Assembly (NCBI GenBank): GCA_900765095.1
Contig: CAAFRB010000091.1
Span: 1-19,754, forward strand
Reading direction: 5' to 3'
Length of the DNA: 19,754 nt
From: Clostridia bacterium
Lineage (GTDB): Bacteria > Bacillota > Clostridia > TANB77 > UBA1234
Shown here: positions 13,944 through 19,754 of the stretch, one piece after another
Position numbering within the stretch: position 1 is the stretch's first letter
Layout: every line of letters begins with the position of its first letter
Notes under the pieces: model-generated
Database searches by the model: none
Told to the model about the DNA's origin: nothing
Seen by the model: the letters and a program-made list of their open reading frames with translations, nothing else
Program-made: the position numbers and the translations under genes

Positions 13944-14869
13944 ATTATTGTCCTTGGATTATAGCTTGAAAACTCTTTTAGTTTATTAAACAAATCTTTT
14001 TCCTCAGTGGTCATTTTCGTTGGCACCATTATTCTAATCGAAAGAATCAGGTCGCCCCTGCATCCGTCTATACTTATATATCCTTTATTAACAATTCTAA
14101 TTTTTTCACCAGACTGCGTTCCCGCAGGTATATTTACAAAAACTTTTGAATCTAATGAATTTACATATAGCTCAGTTCCCAAAGCGGCTTCCCATGGAGT
14201 TATTTTTAATTCCATTAAAATATCTTTTCCTTCCACCTCATACATTGAGTTTGGTAGTATAAAGACCCTTATATAGAAATCCCCATTCTTTCCACCATTT
14301 TTGCCTGGCTTGCCTTGATTTGCTAGCCTTACAATCTCTCCAGATTGAATTCCTCTTGGTATTTTCACTCTTAATGACTTTATTGTATTGTTTTCAGACA
14401 CTCTAAAGGCTATTTTCCTTTCGGCACCTTCAAAAGCTTCTTCTAAAGTTATTTCTAAATCCGCTTGAAAATTTTGACCATCAATCGCTTTGCTGCTCTC
14501 ATTTTGGTACTTATCAAGGTTTGTTACCACTTTAGGCTCGTTGTTTTTTGAGCCGAAGATAGTTGTTATAAATTCATTCACGCCTGTTGATATGTTTATC
14601 TTGTCCTTTATTTGTGTACCTGTTCCAGAAAATCCATCTCTAAACTTGTACGCAAAATGCACTCTGTCATACTTTTTCCTAGAAACAGTATCTCCAAGCA
14701 CTTGATAAGCTTCGTTTATATCCTTAAACTTTTCTTCAATAGCTGGATCTCCACCATTTAAGTCTGGATGATAAATTTTAGCTAAATGCCTATATGCACT
14801 TTTAATTTCATCGTCACTTGCCTTTGAATTAGACAAGCCCAATATTTTATAGTAATTCTTGTACTTCAA
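13940..14869 (-). CDS. DnaJ/CbpA-like co-chaperone without zinc finger
   Basis: A 309-aa J-domain protein. The J domain (about 4-68) has HPD at 34-36, the motif that stimulates DnaK ATPase, and a YDRVHF end. The central part (about 70-125) replaces a classic Gly/Phe region and has no CxxCxGxG zinc motifs. The C-terminal half (about 130-300) is the two-barrel substrate-binding domain: LEITLEEAFEGAERKI, then PRGIQSGEIVRLANQGKPG, then a second unit with PWEAALGTELYV and PAGTQSGEKIRIVNKG. This is the type B / CbpA layout. The start is TTG at 14867-14869 with AAGGA 9 nt upstream; an in-frame TGA closely precedes it and no suitable ATG follows, so the TTG is forced. It lies directly before the virD4 unit. 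dnaK and grpE are not nearby. Confidence 0.88.
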   Translation of the reverse strand: MKYKNYYKILGLSNSKASDDEIKSAYRHLAKIYHPDLNGGDPAIEEKFKDINEAYQVLGDTVSRKKYDRVHFAYKFRDGFSGTGTQIKDKINISTGVNEFITTIFGSKNNEPKVVTNLDKYQNESSKAIDGQNFQADLEITLEEAFEGAERKIAFRVSENNTIKSLRVKIPRGIQSGEIVRLANQGKPGKNGGKNGDFYIRVFILPNSMYEVEGKDILMELKITPWEAALGTELYVNSLDSKVFVNIPAGTQSGEKIRIVNKGYISIDGCRGDLILSIRIMVPTKMTTEEKDLFNKLKEFSSYNPRTII

Positions 14870-14896
14870 AACATTTCATTCCTTGCAAATTTCTTA

Positions 14897-14915
14897 TTGG
14901 AATAACTCATTCCAA
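14897..14915. promoter_or_regulatory. Palindrome at the dnaJ-like gene start site, possible operator
   Basis: TTGGAAT (14897-14903) and ATTCCAA (14909-14915) are perfect 7-bp arms around 5 nt. It lies 4 nt past the -10 box, covering the expected transcription start, a usual place for a repressor operator. It does not match the CIRCE heat-shock element. A 5' RNA stem is the alternative. Confidence 0.5.
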
Positions 14916-14919
14916 GATT

Positions 14920-14947
14920 ATTATACCATATTGATTTTATAACACAA
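14920..14947 (-). promoter_or_regulatory. Promoter of the dnaJ-like gene
   Basis: TTGTGT (14942-14947), 16-nt spacer, TATAAT (14920-14925) preceded by TGG, an extended -10 element, on the minus strand. Confidence 0.75.
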
Positions 14948-15004
14948 CAAAAAATTTACAATAAAACTCAAGAATTTCAAAATTCGATTGAGAATAAATG
15001 CATT

Positions 15005-15036
15005 CAAAAAACGAAGATGCCAAAATGACATCTCCG
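15005..15036 (-). terminator. Terminator of the large SLH gene
   Basis: CGAAGATG (15012-15019) pairs with CATCTCCG (15029-15036), with one A-C mismatch, around a 9-nt loop. TTTTTTG follows on the minus strand, 10 nt past the SLH stop codon. Confidence 0.85.
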
Positions 15037-15046
15037 CTTAATTTTC

Positions 15047-17572
15047 TTATTCGCTATATCCTCTATAAACCACTGCAATACCGCTTAATTCGTCGAACGC
15101 AATTCTATCTCCACTCTTTAGTGTAAGATTTTTCTTGTCTACAAATTCAGCATAAGTAAATTGCCATTCTGCGTCTTTTCCCATTTTAGAAACTTTTGCA
15201 AATATGAATTTGTAATTTAATAAGTCATATATTCTTCCATTATATTTATATGTTGATTCATTTAGATCCAAGATTTCACTCGTTCCCTTTACTTCTGCGG
15301 TCTTACCATTTATAGCCTTCTCCACGCAAATATCGTTTTTGTAGCCAATGAAAGCTGTTCTGAATCTTTCTTTTATAGTTATTAAGTCGTTATCTTTTAC
15401 TTCAAATGTTACTAATTCGCCCACTTGTGCGTCTCCACTAACAATATTATATCTTGTTGCAACTGTATCAATGACATACATTCTAGCACTAACAATTTGT
15501 AAGTTTATCTTATTGTCCTTGTTGTATTCTTTGCTTCCTTCTTTATCTACTAATATTTCAGCTATTCTAGCGACTTGATATGTAATTTTATTTACAGATG
15601 TTTCAACAACTAAAATGTCAACATTCATATCTTCGTTGTAAAAAATATGAACCTTGTTTTTATCTAGTTTTCCAAGTTCTTGAATAGAATCTATTGGATA
15701 TACACTACATTCTTCAACTTTATCTAGGGAGTTATCTGCATATTTTTTAGTAACTCTGATAATTATTGTATCATCTGTTAATGTATACTCTCCAAAAGCA
15801 TTGTTGTAGAACTTGTTATCTGTATCATATAAAACCGATATGTCGCCGAACTTATTACTCTTTTCTACCACTTCGCATTTTTGAGCTGTCTTGTTAGAAA
15901 TATTCGAGAGTGCCACTAAATCACCAATTGAACAACCTATACTTGAGCTGATTTTGTAGGATACTTTTTCACCATTTAAGTTAGTTCCTCTAATTGTAAC
16001 TTGATTCTCATTTGGAGTAACTCCAAATGATGTTATATACATAAATTGATATTCATTATCTTCATATTTTTTATCAGTGTTTTCATCAAGATACTTCCCG
16101 AACTCAATTTTCTCAATTTCTTCAGCCACATTCAAATGTATTATCGTTTTTCTGGAAATTAATTTTTCCATTTTCTTTTTATCCATATCATCCATGTAGT
16201 CATATACCGTTTCATCGCCGTCAATTGTATATATACAATCACTAGAAACAATATATTTATCACCATCTACGTATATGTTGTTTAAGTCTTTATAATTAGT
16301 TATTGTACCATCTATAGTTTTAGTTTCGTAAGTATATAACGAATCCTTTATAAGCTCCGTAATTACAGCTCCTGCCGGCAAATCTTTCCACTCAACTTTT
16401 TTACCGTTTTTTATAATAACTGCTTCTGTTGTAGTGTATTCCCCACCATTTATTAAAACTTTTCCCTCACTTGCATTTTCATCATTTTCGTCTTTCTTTC
16501 CTGAATACTCAATCTTAATTTCGTCCAAAACAGTAGACTTTGACGCATTTATATATACCACTCTATATATTGTGTCGCCATCATTTGAAGCTATCAAATA
16601 TGCGTAGTTTGCACCACCAGTGGAACCATAAGAATATTTGCTTCTGGCTCTTTTCAAATTATATCCCAATTCTTCAAGGTAGAAAAGCGGGCCAGACACA
16701 ATTTTGTAGTCAGCTATATCATCATCTATCGAAAATCCATACATAACTTCTTTTTCCTTATCATATACGCCGGATGCAGATGCACCAAGTGCATATATTT
16801 GTACATTAGAAGATGTAGCATATTCTTTTCCATCGATATCTAATATAACCATATCTCCAGAGCTAGAAACAACAGATCTAACAGTGCCCTTTACATTAGT
16901 ATAATCTGGGAACAACTCTTCAAGTTGAGTAACAGTAGAATAAGTATATGTAAATCCCGAATTTTCATTTTCAGATGAAATTGCCCATTTATCTGACACT
17001 AGCATATTCCACCAAAGTACTGTAACATCACCACGTTTAGCTGGCGAAGTGAAAGAAGAAAAGTTTGTAGACATTCCCTGATTTAGTTTTATATCATACA
17101 TTTTCTTTGTATATCCTGAGTACCAAGGAGTTACCTTTTCGTCTATATTTGAATATCCAAGAATTCTAAGAATTATTGCAACCGTTTCAGCATAAGATAC
17201 TTCTTTTTCTGGTTTAAATGTTCCATCTTCATATCCTTTTAATAATTCTAGATCTGTTGCAACACGAATATAATTTTTTGCCCAATGTTTTTTATCGACA
17301 TCAGAAAAGCCAGAGTTGAAATCCATGCTGTCCGCGTAATCTTTTAATCCTTTCGTATACACTATCATCTTTGCTAGCTCTGCCCTAGTTATTCCCTTGT
17401 TAGGTGCGAAAGTGTTTTCAGAAATACCATTTATAATTCCGAGTTCTGCAATCCTTTCTACCACACCTTCATATTGAGTACCTTTTATATCATAAAAAGT
17501 AGCACCAAACACTACACAAGAGGTACTTAGTGCAAAGCAAAAAATCAATAAAGATACTATAAATTTTTTCAT
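15047..17572 (-). CDS. Large SLH-domain surface protein (841 aa)
   Basis: Secreted wall-anchored protein. Signal peptide about 1-24. SLH repeats lie at about 26-75 (FYDIKGTQYEGVVERIAELG, SENTFAPNKGITRAELAK), 89-138 (FSDVDKKHWAKNYI, YEDGTFKPEKEVSYAE) and a weaker third at about 145-192. The remaining 640 residues match no domain I recognise. They are polar and look beta-rich, with many short units such as VLINGGEYTTTEAVIIKNGK and NNIYVDGDKYIVSSDCIYTI, which resemble stacked beta modules. There are no further membrane segments and no sorting signal. The start is the ATG at 17570-17572 with GGGGGC 7 nt upstream. The gene is a single unit between a promoter and a terminator. Anchoring would depend on pyruvylated wall polymer made through CsaB. 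The function of the long C-terminal region is unknown. Confidence 0.9.
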   Translation of the reverse strand: MKKFIVSLLIFCFALSTSCVVFGATFYDIKGTQYEGVVERIAELGIINGISENTFAPNKGITRAELAKMIVYTKGLKDYADSMDFNSGFSDVDKKHWAKNYIRVATDLELLKGYEDGTFKPEKEVSYAETVAIILRILGYSNIDEKVTPWYSGYTKKMYDIKLNQGMSTNFSSFTSPAKRGDVTVLWWNMLVSDKWAISSENENSGFTYTYSTVTQLEELFPDYTNVKGTVRSVVSSSGDMVILDIDGKEYATSSNVQIYALGASASGVYDKEKEVMYGFSIDDDIADYKIVSGPLFYLEELGYNLKRARSKYSYGSTGGANYAYLIASNDGDTIYRVVYINASKSTVLDEIKIEYSGKKDENDENASEGKVLINGGEYTTTEAVIIKNGKKVEWKDLPAGAVITELIKDSLYTYETKTIDGTITNYKDLNNIYVDGDKYIVSSDCIYTIDGDETVYDYMDDMDKKKMEKLISRKTIIHLNVAEEIEKIEFGKYLDENTDKKYEDNEYQFMYITSFGVTPNENQVTIRGTNLNGEKVSYKISSSIGCSIGDLVALSNISNKTAQKCEVVEKSNKFGDISVLYDTDNKFYNNAFGEYTLTDDTIIIRVTKKYADNSLDKVEECSVYPIDSIQELGKLDKNKVHIFYNEDMNVDILVVETSVNKITYQVARIAEILVDKEGSKEYNKDNKINLQIVSARMYVIDTVATRYNIVSGDAQVGELVTFEVKDNDLITIKERFRTAFIGYKNDICVEKAINGKTAEVKGTSEILDLNESTYKYNGRIYDLLNYKFIFAKVSKMGKDAEWQFTYAEFVDKKNLTLKSGDRIAFDELSGIAVVYRGYSE

Positions 17573-17606
17573 TAGTACAGCCCCCAATTTCTAAAATCTC
17601 ATATTA

Positions 17607-17634
17607 ATTATATATGATAAAAATAAAAGTGCAA
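17607..17634 (-). promoter_or_regulatory. Promoter of the large SLH gene
   Basis: TTGCAC (17629-17634), 16-nt spacer, TATAAT (17607-17612) on the minus strand, about 35 nt before the start codon. Confidence 0.75.
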
Positions 17635-17663
17635 ATATAAAATTTGTTTTTTCCTATAAATAA

Positions 17664-17701
17664 CAGAAAAGACTAGGCATAGCGGACCTAATCTTTCTCT
17701 G
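17664..17701 (-). terminator. Hairpin downstream of ddl, possible terminator
   Basis: CAGA, AAGA and TAGG on the left pair with CCTA, TCTT and TCTG on the right with small bulges. TTATTTAT follows on the minus strand. It lies about 200 nt past the ddl stop codon, an unusual distance, with a poor U tract. Confidence 0.45.
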
Positions 17702-17897
17702 TTTGTAATAATTAAAAAACACTATTTAAATTTTTTTGCTTTATAAAGCTAAGCTTATTATATCGTTCTTTGCAAAAATTTTCAATTTTTTACAGTTTTT
17801 ATTTTATGCTTATAGTTCACGTTGCATTAAAGCCACAGTTTTATGCTGATAACAAATATTTAATGCTTTGCCTCATACATCTACATTTCACAATAAT

Positions 17898-19139
17898 TTA
17901 TTGCTTTGTGCCTGCATGCAAAGCCGATGAAGCTTTCTTTATTATATCTGAGTTATATGTGTAATTATTTTTATTCTTCTCTTTATTTTCTTCCTCTGCA
18001 TACTCAATTATCTTATCAATAAGTTCTGGATACTTTAATCCCTCATATTCCCATAGATAAAAGGCAAATGAACCAGGAATTGTATTTATTTCATTAGCGT
18101 ATACCTTTCCGTCATCATTATCAATTATAAAATCTATACGAACAACGCCTTTAGAATTCAATGCTTTGAAAGCTTTTTCAGTTAATCTTTTTACTTCTTT
18201 AGTTTGTTCTTCAGTTATATCTGCTGGCACTTTACGACTCATGCTTTGCATTCCCGTTGAACTCTTCGCACCGCCAGTTTTTAATCCAGCACTTTTTACC
18301 CCAACGTTCTTTAATCCCATTTTGCTATTTCCAGTTTTTCCGCCTCTTAAATATTTCTCATCAAATGTTAAGAATTCTTTCCATGAAATTGGTTGTTCAC
18401 ATACTGAAACTCTTACTTCGTCGCCTCTACCTAAGCCTGAGCAATTTATCTCTTTAAGATTTTCAACGCCATTTTCAACTATTATTCTTTCATCATAATT
18501 TACAGCAACGTCAATTGCTTCAATAAGTTTTTCTCTATCTGTTGCTTTTGAAATACCTATGCTAGAGCCTAAATTAGAAGGCTTAACAAACATTGGATAT
18601 CTAAGTACAGCTTCTATTTGACTTATAACAGCATCTCTTGACTTCTCCCATTCACCACGTAAAAAATATGTATATGGCAATACTGGTATTGAATGAGCCT
18701 CAAAAACTTTTTTCATCAAAATCTTATCCATACCGACGCTGGCACCTAATATTCCAGATGATGTATAAGGAATATTAGCAAGTTCCAAAAGTCCTTGAAG
18801 AGACCCGTCTTCTCCATTCATTCCGTGCATCGCAGGAATTACTACATCAAGTTTTACAAATTCATTTTTAAAAAGTAAACCTTTTCTTTCAATCAATAAG
18901 CCTTGCTTTGTTGGTGGAATATATCCTTTTTCTATGCCACCTTTTATATCATCAAAATTCTTATATATTTCTGAGTCTAATAGTTTATCTCCAACATACC
19001 ATTCACCATCTGAATGAATATATATTGGATATACTTTGTATTTTGTTTTGTCTATATTTTCAATCAATTGCAATCCTGTAACTATTGAAACTTCGTGTTC
19101 ACAAGTAACACCGCCAAAAATAACACCAACATTCTTCAT
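17898..19139 (-). CDS. ddl: D-alanine--D-alanine ligase with repeat insert
   Basis: ATP-grasp ligase that joins two D-alanines for the peptidoglycan stem; 413 aa, longer than the usual 300-370. Family motifs are GGVTCEHEVSIVTG (9-22), MHGMNGEDGSLQG (104-116), KPSNLGSSIGI (186-196), the RIDFIID segment (334-340) and NEINTIPG (349-356). The omega loop has FDEKY (259-263), with the Lys-Tyr pair of D-Ala enzymes rather than a VanA-type D-lactate ligase. Directly after it, residues about 266-296 are a Gly/Lys-rich insert of 5-residue units (MGLK, NVGVK, SAGLK, TGGAK) before the normal SRKVPADITEE. A 30-residue Asn/Lys/Glu-rich tail follows about residue 383. The start is the ATG at 19137-19139, with AGGAG overlapping the murF stop codon, so the genes are likely translated together. 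MurF uses the D-Ala-D-Ala made here. Confidence 0.93.
   Translation of the reverse strand: MKNVGVIFGGVTCEHEVSIVTGLQLIENIDKTKYKVYPIYIHSDGEWYVGDKLLDSEIYKNFDDIKGGIEKGYIPPTKQGLLIERKGLLFKNEFVKLDVVIPAMHGMNGEDGSLQGLLELANIPYTSSGILGASVGMDKILMKKVFEAHSIPVLPYTYFLRGEWEKSRDAVISQIEAVLRYPMFVKPSNLGSSIGISKATDREKLIEAIDVAVNYDERIIVENGVENLKEINCSGLGRGDEVRVSVCEQPISWKEFLTFDEKYLRGGKTGNSKMGLKNVGVKSAGLKTGGAKSSTGMQSMSRKVPADITEEQTKEVKRLTEKAFKALNSKGVVRIDFIIDNDDGKVYANEINTIPGSFAFYLWEYEGLKYPELIDKIIEYAEEENKEKNKNNYTYNSDIIKKASSALHAGTKQ
18249..18338 (-). repeat. Degenerate 15-bp repeats inside ddl
   Basis: About four consecutive 15-bp units encode the pattern x-x-Gly-x-Lys (NVGVK, SAGLK, TGGAK and a related KMGLK). They are diverged in DNA sequence but keep the Gly and Lys positions, which suggests an old tandem expansion kept under selection or tolerated in a surface loop. 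Confidence 0.6.
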
Positions 19140-19152
19140 ACTATACACTCTC

Positions 19153-19754
19153 CTATTCATTATAATTATCTGGCAGATCATTTTCAAAAAGTATAACATC
19201 ACCAACTTGCGATATTTCCGCCAATTTTGCAGTTGCCGCATTTAAGTCAGGTACAACATAAATGCTTTGATCATCAAACTTTCCTTCTCTTAATCCTTCA
19301 ACAATAGGCTCGCTTCTCTTCATTCCAACTAATATAGCAATGTCTACTGTCTTTGCCATATATCTTCCAAAGTTTTTGTTTTCAGAATATTCTTTAGCAC
19401 CAAGTTCAACCATACCTGGAGTTATAACAATCTTTCTTCCCTTAAATTTTGAAAGTACGTCTAACGCCATCTTCGAACCAACTGGATTAGAATTGAAAGC
19501 GTCATCAATTACTATTGTTCCATTTCCATTATTCAATATTTGAAGTCTGTGTGGAACAGGTTCTATTTTCTTTATTCCGTTTTCTATTTGTTCCTTAGTT
19601 AATCCCAAGTGTATCGCTATCGCTATGCAGCCTAATATATTTTCGATATTATGCTCGCCCAATAATTTTGTTGTACACTTTATATCTCCAATAGAAGTTG
19701 CAGCAATGAAATTACTACCATTTTCATTCAATTCTATATTCTTTGCATACACGT
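19153..19754 (-). CDS. murF: MurF-type Mur ligase, C-terminal part
   Basis: The 3' part of a Mur ligase gene that continues past the right edge; about 200 codons are present. Visible motifs are GEHNIENI (33-40), the HRL of PVPHRLQILN (66-75), DDAFNSNPVGSKMAL (83-97, compare DDAYNANP in MurF), and VITPGMVELG (109-118). The end, ILFENDLPDNY, is familiar from clostridial MurF-like proteins. MurF adds D-Ala-D-Ala to the UDP-MurNAc-tripeptide in the cytoplasm. The next gene is ddl, 13 nt away, which makes this substrate. The ATP-binding N-terminal part cannot be examined. A divergent Mur-like ligase with another substrate is possible, but the ddl partner favours MurF. Confidence 0.88.
   Translation of the reverse strand, partial: VYAKNIELNENGSNFIAATSIGDIKCTTKLLGEHNIENILGCIAIAIHLGLTKEQIENGIKKIEPVPHRLQILNNGNGTIVIDDAFNSNPVGSKMALDVLSKFKGRKIVITPGMVELGAKEYSENKNFGRYMAKTVDIAILVGMKRSEPIVEGLREGKFDDQSIYVVPDLNAATAKLAEISQVGDVILFENDLPDNYNE

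Larger units (their letters stand above)
17573..17897. other. Gene-free spacer between ddl and the large SLH gene
   Basis: This 325-bp AT-rich spacer holds the SLH gene promoter (17607-17634) and a hairpin that may end the ddl transcript (17664-17701). Between about 17705 and 17897 I see only AT-rich sequence. Confidence 0.7.

Noticed and set aside
14897..14915. CIRCE heat-shock operator before the dnaJ-like gene
   Set aside because: CIRCE has TTAGCACTC arms with a 9-nt spacer; here the arms are TTGGAAT with 5 nt, so HrcA control is not supported.
18249..18338. CRISPR-like short repeats
   Set aside because: The units are diverged 15-bp codon repeats inside a conserved reading frame with no spacers.
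17898..19139. VanA-type D-Ala-D-lactate ligase (glycopeptide resistance)
   Set aside because: The omega loop keeps the EKY motif of D-Ala-D-Ala enzymes, the partner gene is MurF-like, and no vanH or vanX is present.

Overview
The window reads as a chromosomal segment of a low-GC Gram-positive bacterium, most likely an uncultured member of the Bacillota (Clostridia). The evidence is AT-rich sequence, GGAGG-type ribosome sites, TTGACA/TATAAT promoters, tRNA genes that encode CCA, S-layer-homology (SLH) surface proteins with a CsaB pyruvyl transferase, and an FtsEX-M23 operon. All intact genes are on the minus strand, so transcription runs right to left. I cannot name a species.

Layout from right (upstream) to left (downstream). 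(1) The C-terminal part of a MurF-type ligase followed closely by D-Ala-D-Ala ligase (ddl), which carries a Gly/Lys-rich repeat insert. (2) A large SLH protein of unknown function. (3) A zinc-finger-less DnaJ/CbpA-like protein with its own promoter and a palindrome at the start site. Next comes an operon with a consensus promoter: a 168-aa unknown, a 60-aa unknown and a VirD4/TraG coupling ATPase. (4) acpP and rnc. (5) csaB followed immediately by a YitT-family membrane protein gene. (6) ftsE, ftsX and an M23 peptidase with a complete zinc site. (7) An RsmC/YbxB-like rRNA methyltransferase. (8) Four tRNA genes (Gly, Ser, Met, Gly), of which the last Gly copy looks degraded, then a relic of a KilA-N phage-type gene on the plus strand. 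(9) A second SLH protein. (10) Two tandem VirB2/TrbC-like pilin genes with duplicated promoters.

The genes form three functional groups. Cell-wall synthesis and remodelling is represented by MurF, Ddl and FtsEX with the M23 enzyme. Surface anchoring is represented by CsaB, which in known systems pyruvylates the wall polymer bound by SLH domains, together with two SLH proteins. The third group is parts of a type IV secretion-like machine: VirD4 with two small unknown partners, a J-domain protein just upstream, and two pilins at the left edge. No relaxase, integrase, VirB4 or VirB6 is visible, so this is not shown to be a conjugative element. The pilin genes transcribe out of the window to the left, where other components could lie.

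The most unusual signals are the VirD4 operon with unknown partners plus the distant tandem pilins, a family of intergenic palindromic repeats (three copies recognised), a decaying duplicate tRNA-Gly with repeat DNA where its promoter should be, the KilA-N gene relic beside the tRNAs, and the low-complexity insert in Ddl.
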